From Silurus meridionalis (Eukaryota > Chordata > Actinopteri > Siluriformes > Siluridae): 64,000 bases of DNA. This document shows, one piece after another, positions 1-11,059 of this stretch. Where the stretch lies: NCBI RefSeq assembly GCF_014805685.1, contig NC_060892.1, positions 9,058,990 to 9,122,989 on the forward strand, read 5' to 3'. The position numbers and the translations under genes were made by a program. The notes under the pieces were generated by a model that saw nothing but the letters and a program-made list of their open reading frames with translations, was not told where the DNA came from and searched no databases. Every line of letters begins with the position of its first letter. The stretch's first letter is position 1.

Positions 1-139
1 TGCCGTATAAGATGTATAAAAACACTTCAAAATCTGCTGCTGAAAAGAACTAAACCTCTACAGTGATTGTAGCTCGGCTTCATGTTGGGCCAGATCATTA
101 ATTAAGACATTAGCAATGTAGTAGCTTAAAATCTTAGGC

Positions 140-250
140 TTCAGATGGAAGGTAATGAGTTTAAATCTTAACACCACCAAGCGACCACTGCTGGGCCTTT
201 AGCAAGACCCTTAACCATTTGCTCTGGATAATTGTGTCTGGACAAATGAT
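140..250 (+). mobile_element. tRNA-derived SINE fragment
   Basis: The stretch keeps the body motif CTGCTGGGCCTTTAGCAAG, then CCCTTAACC and CTCTGGATAA, found in the other SINE copies of this window. The promoter end is degraded. Orientation is opposite to arnt2. Confidence 0.55.
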
Positions 251-1084
251 ACTGGCATCGCTTTACATTTCATCCATATTTTGTTAATCAACGATGACAT
301 TTTTGGTGTCCAAAATTTGTTTTCTTTTTATAGTTTGCAGTTCAGCTAATGTAGCTACAAGGAATGGAAGTATATTTTGCTGAAATGATCTTTCAAGCTG
401 ATTTGCCTTGAGTGTCACTTCAATTTCTTTGCAGACATTTCACAGACCGTGCCTGCTAGTCTTCGCGTCCCAAAATTCACGCCACAATTATTATATAAAG
501 CTGGGAATTATACACTCCAAGCACTTTTCCTGTCCAAACAGCTTAATCTTGCCTGCGTACTGGTTCATCTGTTGCTCATTTCCTTCATCTAGATCTGCAT
601 ATACACTCTGTCTTGCCTGCTTCTCCGAGCCTACAATAATAAGATACATTACTTTTACTTAATTTTCCTGGTAGTGATGGCGAGACAAATTTGATGGAAA
701 TTTTGGGTATTTTTTAGAGTAGGCTGTGGTATAAAATGCTTAATTTCTCAGATATCTTGTCGTCAAAACTGTTTGCAGTAGGCATGAATGTGTGTAAGCC
801 AGGTCAAAGGAAGAAATGTTAAAATATCATAGTATCATCATGTATCATAGCCCAGACATGAACTTTCAATGTTTTTTTTATTGTATTTTGTATTGTATAT
901 TGCATTTGTACTTGTATTTTTCAATGGACATTGTCCCAAAGTAAGCCAGTGGTGACAGTGGTAAGGATCAACACCCTAAGATGGTATAGGGAAGACACCT
1001 TAAGATGAACCAAACTCAGTCAAACCCATCCTCATTTGGTTAACACTGAATGTAAGAAATGATAGAAATTATAGTGGTTCTATT

Positions 1085-1113
1085 TATCTGTCTGTCTGTC
1101 TGTCTGTCTGTCT
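1085..1113. repeat. (TCTG)n microsatellite
   Basis: About seven TCTG units in a row inside the terminal intron. Confidence 0.85.
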
Positions 1114-1474
1114 ATAAAAAACAAGGGCTTTTGATACTTGTTGCAGTCATCGAATTAAAAAATTCCTTTTTTTGCCTCCCTTAAAATAGCACACTTCCTC
1201 AGTTTAAACATTATGTATGAATTCTATGTTTTATTGTGAATAAAAATATGGGTTTATGAGATTTGCAGATCAATGCATTCTGTTTTTATTTACATTTTAC
1301 ACAGTGTCCCAACTTTTTGGGAATTGGAGTTAGCCTCATCGCTGAAGTGTATCGCAAACAAACACAAAAAACTAATGTTGGACACACAAAATTTTTTTTA
1401 CACACACACCCAAAAAGTTAGTTTGAAATCATGACCCTGACATTGTACCTAATGAAATAAACATAAGGTCTTAC

Positions 1475-1640
1475 CAAATGCAGTGCTGCGATTGGTCAGA
1501 CTGGAATAGGCGTTACCACTGGGGGAAGAAGTTGCTGGGCTGGACAGCGGGCTGTAAGAGGACGGGTCGGCCTGGTAGCTGTGGCTTGAGCCGATGGCAA
1601 ATGGAGAAGACTGAGCCTTACTGGACTGAGCCGGGAGCTG
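1475..1640 (-). CDS. arnt2: arnt2 exon L, C-terminal Ser/Pro-rich region (tandem acceptor)
   Basis: It encodes QLPAQSSKAQSSPFAIGSSH, then SYQADPSSYSPLSSPATSSP and SGNAYSSLTNRSTAF, with a final G shared with the next exon outside the window. Donor is TTTG/gtaaga. The acceptor is ttaacagcagCAG. Using the first AG would start the exon at 1643 (169 nt) and add one Gln, while the second starts it at 1640 (166 nt); both keep frame. Human ARNT2 has GQQIPSQ here, which fits the shorter form. The last exon(s), with the WSQWQ and terminal acidic motifs of ARNT2, were not found between 1 and 1474. Confidence 0.93.
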
Positions 1641-2909
1641 CTGCTGTTAAAATGAGCATAAAGTCATTTAATAGGCCAGTCACTCCCTGCAGTACTTCAT
1701 ATTTACCATGCATGGCGTGAATATGAGCAGGAATTATGGTAAACTAGATTCCAATTTGAAGTACACAAAGCACTTGTTTTTCCATCTGTTCTGGGAGTAC
1801 AGCAATCACTGGAAGCTTCTAGAAGTAATGGCTAGAAGCTGTAAAGCAATCATCCTCAATTAGATATTTATCGATTGCTATACATACTGCCCCACAAACA
1901 TGATGTATACATTTTGGAAAAAACAAAAAACAAAAAAAAAAACAGTCTGGCTCAGTGTTAAGTGGTTAACATGAATCTAAACTGAGTGAATGGAATTCAT
2001 TACCCTTGCTTCGCAGGTCATTCTTTTTCAAGTCCTTTAGATTACAGAATGAACATGTGAAACTGTATTCTTCTGTATACACAAATGAGTGAAAATAGAT
2101 CACACGCAAGCTTTTTCAAAGGGGAACAATCAAATCAGCCATCACTCTCTGCCCACATGGGCGCCTGGATCCAATGAAACTGTCACGCAGAGCGATTAAT
2201 GTAATGTTCCGCTATTCGAGATAGATTAGTCTAAAGATGGAAGTGTGGAGACGCAGACATGTGAAAGTGAGGCAGAAAACGGCAAGGGACTAGGGACATG
2301 TGAAGAGAAAATGTTGTGGATGGGAAAGCGCTTGGGAAGTGTCAACGGGCCTCATTTATCAGACGGATTTAAACAAATTTATTTGTAAATGTTCTGCACT
2401 TGAAAAATGTAGTGTTAATCAAAATAAATGAAATTCCAGTTAGACTGAAAGAAAAAACATTAATTTCCTGAGTTATTACTAATGTGAATCTTGAGTGAGC
2501 ACCTTCATGCTGGTAGTAAGATTTAGATATGTGAATTGATTTAGATTTCAATTGCACACACAAATTTAAAAGAAATCATTTCAAACTCAGTCATTTCATG
2601 TTAATGATGAAAGAAACCAATCCAGATATGGCTTCAGAGAAAAAGGGCTGTGTGTCTATGGTCGGTGAAGAACTGCAATGGCTGAACTGCATTACTGGAA
2701 TGTGTTGTTGTTTAGTAAGTGTTTACTGTTTTAGTCATTATTTTGTCGTTTTCAGAGCTTTTTCAGAGTTTTGTGGCCAAAACTAAATGTACTATTAATG
2801 CGTTTGGTAACTTATAAGAATAAGTGAACAAGACACAAATGTGATAACTTAGAAAATCTGCTTTAACTAAAATGTAAACCTAACAGGATTTTTTACACAC
2901 ACTGTTATA

Positions 2910-3521
2910 CAGTAAAACCCTGTTGTACGAGCAACTAATAGTATGAGCAAACGGAGATACGAGCGACCTTGCTCGCAAAACTTTACCCTATTTCACAAGC
3001 AAATTTCGAAGGCACGAGCAAACCCACGCTGTCGGTTCCCCGGTTTCAACAGAGGGAAGCATCGGTCGCTTAGTTGGTGACGTATCACTCGGTCGCTCTC
3101 GTTGTTCAGTGCAGCAAAAACGTAACTTTTTTTAGCGTTATATTTTTATTTCACTAGAAATCTTGAAAAATGTCTCCCAAGAAAATCAGTTATAGTGCTG
3201 TGAAAAAGAAAGTAAATAGAATTACCATGAAAACCAAAAAGGTTACGAGCGTGGTACGTGTCTTACACTCGCAATCAACCACTACCACATGGGTAAGTGT
3301 TAAATTATGTTTACATTACGGTAATTTGCGGTGTAATTTTTTGTTAAAATAGGCTAAAAATACTTTATAAGTGCAGAAATTAACGATCAAATGAGGTCTC
3401 GGAACGGATTAAATCGCTTTTACATTCATTCCTATGGGGAAAATTTGTTCAAACGTACAAGCAAATGGACCTACAAGCAATTTTCAAGAACGAATTATGC
3501 TGGTACAATGGGGTTTTACTG
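2910..3521 (+). mobile_element. pogo/Tigger-like non-autonomous DNA transposon, TA duplication
   Basis: The 612-bp element starts CAGTAAAACCCTGTTGTAC and ends with the near-perfect inverse GTACAATGGGGTTTTACTG. It is flanked by TA on both sides, the target duplication of Tc1/mariner/pogo elements. The words TACGAGC and CATTCCTATGGGGAAAA near the ends are Tigger-like. An open frame at 3170-3352 starts MSPKKISYSAVKKK and contains VTSVVRVLHSQSTTTTW, resembling the start of a pogo transposase N-terminal helix-turn-helix region. The catalytic domain is absent, so the copy cannot move by itself. Confidence 0.8.
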
Positions 3522-3565
3522 TATACAGAATACAACTTGAAGTGAAATGTAAAGAACAGGAAGCC

Positions 3566-3568
<3 letters not shown>

Positions 3569-3617
<49 letters not shown>
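3569..3617. repeat. (TG)n microsatellite
   Basis: About 24 uninterrupted TG units just downstream of the pogo-like element. Confidence 0.95.
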
Positions 3618-3621
<4 letters not shown>

Positions 3622-4014
3622 AAATTAAAAAAAAATTAAAACAATTCAGTGCGACAGGGAAGTTTTAAACATATTAATAAAAAAAAGAAAAGTGTGGCAG
3701 TTTGGCAGGAAAGCAGCAAACTATGGACGAAAATTCTGTAGTAGGATTGAAAGTATGGAAGCGAAGATGGAAGGAGATGGCTCAAAAGTGTGAAAGAGTG
3801 GATCAGTAGAATATTCTAGAAGTAAATATTATAAAAGTGTATGAATGTGTGAATATATAAAGGTGGCAAAAACTCTCAAAAACCTGTGGATGTGTGCAAA
3901 GATGGAAATGGGAGGAAAGTGTGAAAGTACATTCATGAAAAATGTGTGAAAGTGTGAAGGAGATAGACAGGGAATGTTAAGTCAGAACAGGGTAGTATGA
4001 AGTGTGATTCTCAC

Positions 4015-4156
4015 CTGGCCAGAGAACGGTGGCCTGCTGCCTGACCACTGCACCTGACTGGAGTTAATCTGCCGGGAAATCTGAGCCAAATTCTGACCCG
4101 CTGAACCGGCAGATGACTGGATGTCGTTTACTCCGGGAACGTGAATCACAGAGGAG
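4015..4156 (-). CDS. arnt2: arnt2 exon K, C-terminal region
   Basis: This 142-nt exon has acceptor tatttcag and donor CAG/gtgaga. After one shared base it encodes SSVIHVPGVNDIQSSAGSAG, then QNLAQISRQINSSQVQWSGS and RPPFSGQ. HVPGVNDIQSS and QISRQ are conserved in vertebrate ARNT2, and the Ser-Gly insert after QSSAG is the usual variable site. It ends in phase 0 at Gln. Confidence 0.95.
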
Positions 4157-4892
4157 CTGAAATACACACATCACACAGGGTGCATCACAAATAGTTTGGA
4201 TTCCGTACCCTTGGTAGCTGAGGTAGTCGCATAATGCACTCCCAAGTGTCACTTTTAGCATTGAGAAGGGGGTACGTGTTTACAAAATTTTGCATTTGCA
4301 GGCAGGAGCAGGTCAGAAATGAAGACTGGGGTTATAGAGAGAAACTACTTCGCTGGCGTAAACACTATTTTCTATTTGCTACTTCCTGCATTCCTCCCGA
4401 AATTTTAAAAGAAGTGGATTGTTTATATTTGAGAGGAATTGAACCAATCGATTATACTGCGAGGGAACGCAAACAGAAATAGCTGCAGGAGCAGGGAGTG
4501 TTTGTGAGATTTGAAAGGGAAAAGCCCTGAGCACAGCTCCACATTATAAATTTAAATAAAAGCTGTTTTAAAAAAATCCCCTGAAAATCCTATATGCGGT
4601 AATCAATTTGGGTTTTTATGCACTCTGCATGTTTCATTCATCTACAGGGATTCTCACCGAACATCTGTTTCGCTGTGGAGGCCCTGACTCGAGAATAAAT
4701 GCTGTCATTAGTTAGTGACTAATTATAGAATATGAACAGTGGATAGTATAGTCTAGGGCAGAACGAACAACTGTAGGCTGCGCGAGGTAAATGACAATAC
4801 CCATACACTCGATATCAAATGGAGCTTATGGAAATGTCTAATTGAAAGCACACAAGCAAACGCACACACACACACACAAACACACTGCTCAC
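4157..4892 (-). other. arnt2 intron J-K
   Basis: A 736-nt intron with normal donor gtgagc and acceptor tatttcag. Its first 30 nt in the transcript contain GU repeats (4863-4885). No other structure was recognised. Confidence 0.7.
4863..4885 (-). promoter_or_regulatory. GU repeat next to exon J 5' splice site
   Basis: Eight CA units, then AA, then CACAC on the plus strand give a GU-rich run from intron position +8 of exon J's donor. GU repeats are known binding sites for TDP-43 and CELF proteins. The regulatory role here is inferred. Confidence 0.4.
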
Positions 4893-4992
4893 CTGAAGTT
4901 CTTGCCTGAGTGTCCTGGTTGGAAAGGACTACCCTGGGAATATAGCTGTTGTCCTCCTGCAGTAGACGAGGGCACCATCATCTTCTTATCCG
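4893..4992 (-). CDS. arnt2: arnt2 exon J, C-terminal region
   Basis: This 100-nt exon has acceptor ggtgtag and donor CAG/gtgagc. After two shared bases it encodes DKKMMVPSSTAGGQQLYSQG and SPFQPGHSGKNF, with AG left for a Ser codon. It matches human ARNT2 KKMM...QQIYSQGSPFPSGHSGKAF. The exon has GU repeats on both sides in the transcript, a 66-nt array ending 11 nt before the exon and a shorter one from intron position +8, and no true polypyrimidine tract. Its length is not a multiple of three, so skipping would shift the frame. Confidence 0.94.
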
Positions 4993-5000
4993 CTACACCA

Positions 5001-5070
<70 letters not shown>

Positions 5071-6457
5071 CAAATAAATGTTCCTGTGGCCTAATGCAAT
5101 ACCCCACAGGCTTATCAGCTCTACTGAGCACAGCTCATGGCTCATAAAACAGGCTCTGCATCATGGACGATGCAGCACAATCAAAGACAATCTGCATCAG
5201 GAACAAAGATACATCACACTGACAGGAAGCACAGAGATCAGATACACAATGGCTCATTTTACAAAAGAAATAATACAGCAGTCCCCACTGGCTTTCCTTA
5301 TAAACTCCCTTATGATTAGACTTAAGGGGAAGGATTGAGTTATTGCTAGAGATTTATTACATTAAAAACTGGATTTACGTCACTGTGCACGCGATTCTTC
5401 TGAACCATATTTCTCTTTGTTTTCGCACGCCGGTGCTCGCCGGTTAAAGAAAGCACAAAGGACTCTCCAATACCTGCTATGATAACCTAGTCGGAAAAAT
5501 GTAACGGTTTCGCACTATCGCTGCTTTAATTACCATTTTCAATCCAGCTGAAAGGAAAGGAAAGAAAATAATTTTTGTTGTAGGAAAGTTTTCATTTTTG
5601 TTCCACTTATGTATCTGTGGTCAGTATGTGTTACTGATGTATGTTTCTTTAATCTAGATAGCATGGTCTTTAAAATAAGCATGTGGTGAGGGCAGTAAGT
5701 GTGCAGAGAAACCTGCTTGTGAGTTTTCTCCTTTTAATGTTCTCCTCATGCTCTCTGAAAGATGCAGCTCGATTTCTCCAACATAAACCTCAGCAAGAGT
5801 TCGCTGACGGCAGCACATAGCAACAACCGCTATACAAGCCAAGCAAAATATCCCATGAGGCTCCTGATTGCATATCACTACGTAAAATCTTGACTTTGAT
5901 ATCACAGAGTACGAGCCTAGATGCACCTAAAAATCATAAAGGCTGTTTACGAATGAAGGAGAAGAAAAGAGGAAATATCTACTTCCTTTGATTGCACAAA
6001 AATCTATATAGAATATCTTATTTCAAGTTTCTTTTTATCTGGTGAATTGCTCACATCTTGATCTCTGTTATCGTGTTTAGAAAAAGAATAAAAATAAAAA
6101 AAAGAATCCTCAGAAGAACCTCCCAAACTTCTGTCACCTCTCAGACATAGTTCAGGCCAAACATTGTAATATTAGAGCCCTTCGCTTTAAGTAGACTGAT
6201 GACACCTATGGAATCGTAGGCTACCGCTCAAGATATGTTGAATTTTTATTACCTGGTCGTTACATGTAGGTAAAAGAATTTCTGACAAAAATATTCTCTC
6301 AGGTATTTTTTCTCAGCTTGCAAGACTTTGACAATGGCTGTGTCTAAAGCTCCCTCACAATGTTTATCTAAGTACCTACGATGTAGGTACTTTGTTCATC
6401 TTTCGTCTGAAAAAGCCCAAAATGGTGCAATGTATAATACGTAGGCATAATACGTAC
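4993..6457 (-). other. arnt2 intron I-J
   Basis: A 1.5-kb intron. Apart from the 66-nt CA/GT array next to exon J, nothing recognisable was seen. Confidence 0.6.
5004..5069 (-). promoter_or_regulatory. (GU)33 array directly before exon J 3' splice site
   Basis: Sixty-six nt of perfect CA on the plus strand, GU in the transcript, end 11 nt before exon J. The last 11 intron bases are ggttggtgtag, without a pyrimidine run. This resembles the UG tract before CFTR exon 9, where TDP-43 binding causes skipping. Function here is inferred. Confidence 0.5.
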
Positions 6458-6581
6458 AGCCAGAGATTCCTGTGTACATGTCCCCGAAACGTGGATCTCT
6501 CTCCTGAGAAAACAGGGTCTCCGTTTTGTCAATGCTCTTTCCTGCTTCGTGTACACCTCCTGCCACGCCGCCCACTGGCAC
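6458..6581 (-). CDS. arnt2: arnt2 exon I, C-terminal region
   Basis: This 124-nt exon has acceptor ttcctgtag. It encodes VPVGGVAGGVHEAGKSIDKT, then ETLFSQERDPRFGDMYTGIS and G, with a final T shared with exon J (Ser). The donor GGCT/gtacgt is weaker than usual at position -1, but it is the one that keeps frame with exon J and gives the expected GIS-x-S-x-KKMM order. GVHEAGKS and FSQERDPRF are diagnostic of ARNT2 against ARNT. Confidence 0.93.
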
Positions 6582-8867
6582 CTACAGGAACAGAAAGCAC
6601 AAATACACACCTCATACATAGCCACACACAAGCACAACTATACAGCACATTACATGTGTGTTAGGACTTTGGTGTTACAATGTAAATAAAATAAATCACA
6701 AAAGCTTGTATTGTGGTTAGTCCAGAAGGGGCTGATTCATTTTCTACAACAGCAAAAAAAAAACCCCAAAAAAACAGGAAAATCACAGATTTATACCCAT
6801 GCACTTGTTGCAATGTTTTTTTCCATTTCTATTGTAACAACTAGCATACAGACATGTATGGCTAGAAGATAAAGGGTAGACAAGACAATAGATATAGATA
6901 TTTTTGTCTTGGTAATTTAAAAAACGTGAGAAAAAAGTGGTCGAACATTAAATGCAACTATAAATGGATTAAAACCATTGAAAATTGCAAACTACTTCAG
7001 CTTCAGAGTTGCAGCAGACCATCCCAGCATTAATAAGTTAGCATACCCTGATAAGTAGCAGACTTTTTACTTCATTTTAAAATGAAAAACAAATTCAAAA
7101 TGATTCTAGACACTAATCTACGCCTCAAAGTAAAGGAAATCTTTTGTACACTTTTCTGTCTACAAGCTTCAGAATCTTGATTGCTACAATCTGATTGGCT
7201 GTATCTGTATTTTATAAGTAAGCACTTCCAAATCCTGGTGTCCTTCATGAAAGCAGACTTTTCAGATTGTCACATAGTGAGCTTTTTAGGAAAAGAAAAA
7301 AAATAGTAATTACTGGGTTTTGTTTGAAATTTAATTGCGACTAATGCGCTTGGCCGTATGCAGCGTCAGTCAAACCAGTCGCACTAAGTCTTAAAGTAGT
7401 TCATTAAAAGCCATTAGTGATGATAGAAGTGACAGTTTTAGTGTCTCCACTGTTGGATCTGTCTGTAAACTGAAAAAAAAAAATTGAAACAAGTCAAATG
7501 GATTGCTTGAGCTAACTTTGAAATATTACAAAGTGCACCACCACACAAATTTCCTTTTAAATAGTACAAAGTGCGCAGGAATAGCAGCCATGCTGTTACA
7601 CTTTAAGAAGTAGTGTATCATGTAAAAAAGGTATACTTTGAATTAGACAGTTTTACGTCGGCACGGAAGCCTTATTAAACAGAGGCTAAAACGATGCAGA
7701 AACTGACTGAATATTTGAGTGATTGTCATGCTGTTTGAAGATTTCAATCTAACTTCCCGTTCCTGCGAACAATAAAATTCATACCAATTGTAGAAAACAG
7801 TAGAACACAAAGATTCGGCGGAATGGATTACTTTTGGAAACTCGGACGTACTTCCTGATAGTGTATAATATAATATATAGTATGTTTTTCTCTAAAGATT
7901 TCATTAAAATCATTAAGAATCGAAGAATTCAGATTAGCTGAGACCAATCAAAGTCTTTTTCATTCAAACTACATACCTATGAACATGACTTACATTGTTT
8001 ACAATACAGCACTCTCCTGTTTCAGATTTGTGCACATAAAAAACACACAGAGGTCAATATATACAACGCTGATTCTCAATGAATTGCAAAGCTTTATGGA
8101 TTCTAGCTTCTATCAAGTCTGGGAGAGCACTAAAACAATTTCAAATATGTATAAACACTTAGAAGCGTGCATCGAACATGCCTGAGGACGAGCTTGACAA
8201 AGACGGATTACTACCACATGACTTCACTGAACGGCTATGCACTAATTCTGGTTGCTATAGCCTAGCGGCGTGTTTCAAATTAGACCAGATCCTACATAGC
8301 GTGTGTCATGTAACTTTAGTGGCACGCTCTGAATGCATAGAGAACCGCAAAGCTTGCGTGTGGGTGGCTTCCACTGGAAAGGTTGGCTCCGTGAAATGGA
8401 AATAATTCTATAGCATGAATGGCGTTTAATGATGTCAGGATAATATAAGAGAGTCGTTATTTTTTTTCATAACTGGATTCGATTTTCGGTTGGCAGAGGT
8501 TATTTCTGTATCATAACCAAAGCTGCCAATATTGCAAGAATGTCAAGAGTAAAAAGAAAATCATAGCATATGTCAACGACAGCGACGGCTCTATTATAAC
8601 AGCGTACCCTGCTGAGACTGAAGTTTATAAATTCGCAAGACAAAGGTCACCTAGGTAAAGTTGGTGTAATACACGTCTGCCACGTCTTTCACGTCCTTTC
8701 ACCTTCAAATAATTGCCTTTTCTGCTGGGCAGAATTTCATTTGCTTTTTCGTCTGCCCTAATGCTTTAGTCAGGAAAGAGTTTCCAGGTGGCTCCAATAT
8801 TCTTGTCATACTTTTCATTAGGAAAAATTGTATGCAATTAAATTGTAAAAAAGTTGTGTTTACGTGG

Positions 8868-8868
<1 letters not shown>

Positions 8869-8925
<57 letters not shown>
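8869..8925 (-). promoter_or_regulatory. CA-repeat intronic element near exon H 5' splice site
   Basis: Plus-strand TG repeats are CA repeats in the arnt2 transcript, starting 14 nt after exon H's donor and running 57 nt. Intronic CA repeats just after a donor bind hnRNP L and can stimulate or repress splicing, as known for the eNOS intron 13 repeat. Role here is inferred. Confidence 0.45.
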
Positions 8926-8929
<4 letters not shown>

Positions 8930-8939
8930 ATGTAAGTAC
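8924..8939 (-). other. inverted repeat covering exon H donor
   Basis: The first 16 intron bases read GTACTTACATAAGTAC. The arms GTACTTA and TAAGTAC pair perfectly and contain the whole donor. With the small loop a stem of about 6 bp is more realistic. It could hide the 5' splice site in RNA. Confidence 0.4.
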
Positions 8940-9015
8940 CTGTGAGAGATCATATGCTGTCAAGCCGTCTCTCTGATGGACCTCCAGTTCTGCCTGCTGC
9001 TGTTGCTGGAGTTGC
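8940..9015 (-). CDS. arnt2: arnt2 exon H, Gln-rich linker
   Basis: This 76-nt exon has acceptor ggttttag and donor CAG/gtactt. The first base completes Lys, then it encodes QLQQQQAELEVHQRDGLTAY and DLSQ. It matches the short Gln-rich linker after PAS-B in human ARNT2 (QRDGLSSYDLSQ). The donor overlaps a 7-bp inverted repeat and lies 14 nt from a 57-nt CA array in the intron, which may matter for its splicing. Confidence 0.94.
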
Positions 9016-9864
9016 CTAAAACCAACACACATACATAGACAGTTAACACAAATCCAGCTGCACTACAACATCAGCAAAGTTCTCCCAAAGTCCTTATATT
9101 ACATACACATAACACATACACTCGACCGCCTTTATTGCTCTATTGTCACACAAAATTACTTTTATATTTCGTCTGACGTATGTCACCATGCTCTGTATAC
9201 ATACCCCCCAAATCTGACTATGGATAATAAAATCTTTTCCCAGTCATTGACAAAACTTCAAATGTGGTTATATAATTCCTGCAAATAATTAAGAAAACAG
9301 GTTTTTTTCTCTATAGTTGCCTTAATATCAAAGTGAATACAATTCAGTTAAATGGTCTTTAAACCACAGTTCCAATTTTATACAATTGCATTGGCTCACA
9401 ATACATTCTACAATTCTAAAAAGCGCCATAAAGCACTATGAAACTGTATTATATAACTATCATTATTATCATCATCACCTTGATTCCATGGTATCATTTA
9501 CACTGCTGCCAAATTATAGTCATAGAGCTCTGTTCTCCTGTACCCTCCCCTACAATTGAACCACTCTGGATTTATCCGTTATGCCCACGTCAGAAAATTC
9601 TGCTTCAAAACGACATTGTTGAAGGAGAAATATAAAAAAAAATCAAAATGCTGATAAAAGACTGAACTTTTGTCATACTTCTACATAGCTTCTGCTGCAT
9701 CAAAACAATGTAAAAGACATAAACAAACGCCTACACAAACACAGACATATTTTCACTTTTCATATACTATAAAGCAAGCACTTGCCAAAACTAGACAAAA
9801 CATAAAATAAAATAGGGATAAAGCAAAACAGGACTGGTGTTACAAGACAGAAATTTCTGTTTTA

Positions 9865-10145
9865 TACTGACAAAAGTTTGTGGACACCTGACCATTAGGT
9901 TTTATCTGCTATTTGAACATCCCATTCCACATTTAGTAACCATTTCCTGTTATTATACCCTCTTGTCTTCTGGGAAGATGTTCCACTAGATAAAGTGTGG
10001 GTTGTAGAGATTTGTGCTTATTCACCCACAAGCGTGTTAGCAAAGTTAGGTACTGAGGAAGCCTGGGGTGCTGACAGCGTTCCAATTCATCCCAGAAGTG
10101 TGGTTGAGATCAGAGCTCTAAAGCAGCTTTTGTCCATAGAGTTTA
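9865..10145 (+). mobile_element. MITE-like DNA transposon copy (fish dispersed repeat)
   Basis: It contains TGTGGACACCTGACCATTAG, CCCATTCCACATTTAG, TCTTCTGGGAAGATGTTCCA and TTCCAATTCATCCCA, shared with the copies at 20836, 22524 and (inverted) 45945. The family is a non-autonomous DNA transposon common in fish; the superfamily is not assigned. Its 3' side is replaced by another repeat. Confidence 0.7.
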
Positions 10146-10352
10146 TGCTCATAATCAAGTTTCTTTCCATTATTACTTATGTTATAAGTATAAGTAAGTT
10201 TGTCCCTTGCTCATTAGGAACTTACTTACTTACAAACTTACTTATAAAGAACATATTCATTTTTTATCACCACATTATCTGTGTAAAGCTGCTTTGAGAC
10301 AATGTTTATTGTTAAAAGCGCTATACAAATAAAAATGAATTGAATTGAATTA
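10146..10352 (+). mobile_element. fish dispersed retroelement 3' end with TTGAAT tail
   Basis: The stretch GTAAAGCTGCTTTGAGACAA, then GCGCTATACAAATAAAAATG, ends in ATTGAATTGAATTG. This tail is typical of a widespread fish SINE/LINE-like repeat. Inserted into or abutting the preceding MITE. Confidence 0.6.
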
Positions 10353-10729
10353 TAGCAGCGATAACCATAAGCTCACATAGCTGTGTTTTTTTTTTTGGCC
10401 TGCAAACATGCAACACAAAGCTGTGATTTTTTTTTTTTATCATAGCGACCAACATGCAAATGAAAATTTTCTGAAAATTATACGACAATGATATTTCAAA
10501 TATCCTCCGACCATAGTGTATGGTTTGACAGTTTTTTATGTCTTCTCTCACAACCCACAGCAACAGTTCATCCCTGCAATTAGTTCACACTACTCACCTT
10601 GCAAAAAAAATTAAATAAAACTCAAACAAAAATGTATCTCATCCATATACAACCTCTCATTAAATGTGTATAGAGACAGTACAAAGTAAACTTAAGTTTG
10701 GAATAAACAGACATAGATAGATGATTCAT

Positions 10730-10945
10730 TTGAAGAATGTTAATACAGTTAGTTTGCATTGCCGAATGTTTATAGCATTTGGCAGAAGACTGTACCCAAT
10801 GTTACTTCCAATTATTTCATTTATACAGCTAATCAGCTGAGAGTTAAGGGCTTTTTTTAATTGCCAAACATTGGCCTGGGAATTCAGGGATTTGAACTCA
10901 ACCTTCTGAAATTCCACACCTTCATCTACCACTTAGCTACCACTA
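10730..10945 (-). mobile_element. tRNA-derived SINE
   Basis: On the minus strand it begins near GGTAGCTAAGTGGTAGATGA with a B-box-like GGTTGAGTTCAAATCCC and the body CCCTTAACTCTCAGCTG, ending at TCTGCCAAATGC. Same orientation as arnt2. Confidence 0.75.
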
Positions 10946-11057
10946 GTCTGCAATTGGCAAACAAAAATCTTAACATGTAATATGTAAATTAAGTAAATGT
11001 AATATCATTTCTCACTACTAAGTGCATTATTTAATTTGGGTGTAACTAGTCAGAGGT

Positions 11058-11059
<2 letters not shown>

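Larger units (their letters stand above)
1..1474 (-). other. arnt2 intron after exon L (partial)
   Basis: No coding exon was seen. It holds a SINE fragment near 140-250, a piece of a dispersed fish repeat at about 960-1050 and a short (TCTG)n array at 1085-1113. Confidence 0.6.
1641..4014 (-). other. arnt2 intron K-L
   Basis: A 2.4-kb intron. It contains the pogo/Tigger-like element at 2910-3521 and a GT array at 3569-3617. The stretch 3680-3970 is purine-rich with many GTGTGAAAG-like words. The remainder shows nothing recognisable. Confidence 0.6.
6582..8939 (-). other. arnt2 intron H-I
   Basis: A 2.4-kb AT-rich intron. It holds the 57-nt CA/GT array close to exon H. The 75-aa and 68-aa open frames between 7979 and 8405 show no domain and look like chance. 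Confidence 0.6.

Noticed and set aside
1..1474. Terminal arnt2 exon in the left flank
   Set aside because: No minus-strand segment resembling the expected WSQWQ-containing or acidic C-terminal end was found.
4842..5147. 101-codon plus-strand frame with Thr-His repeats
   Set aside because: It is the translation of the CA microsatellite antisense to exon J.
8178..8405. 75-codon open frame starting MPEDELDKDG
   Set aside because: Acidic start looked gene-like, but it is short, isolated in an intron and without a motif.
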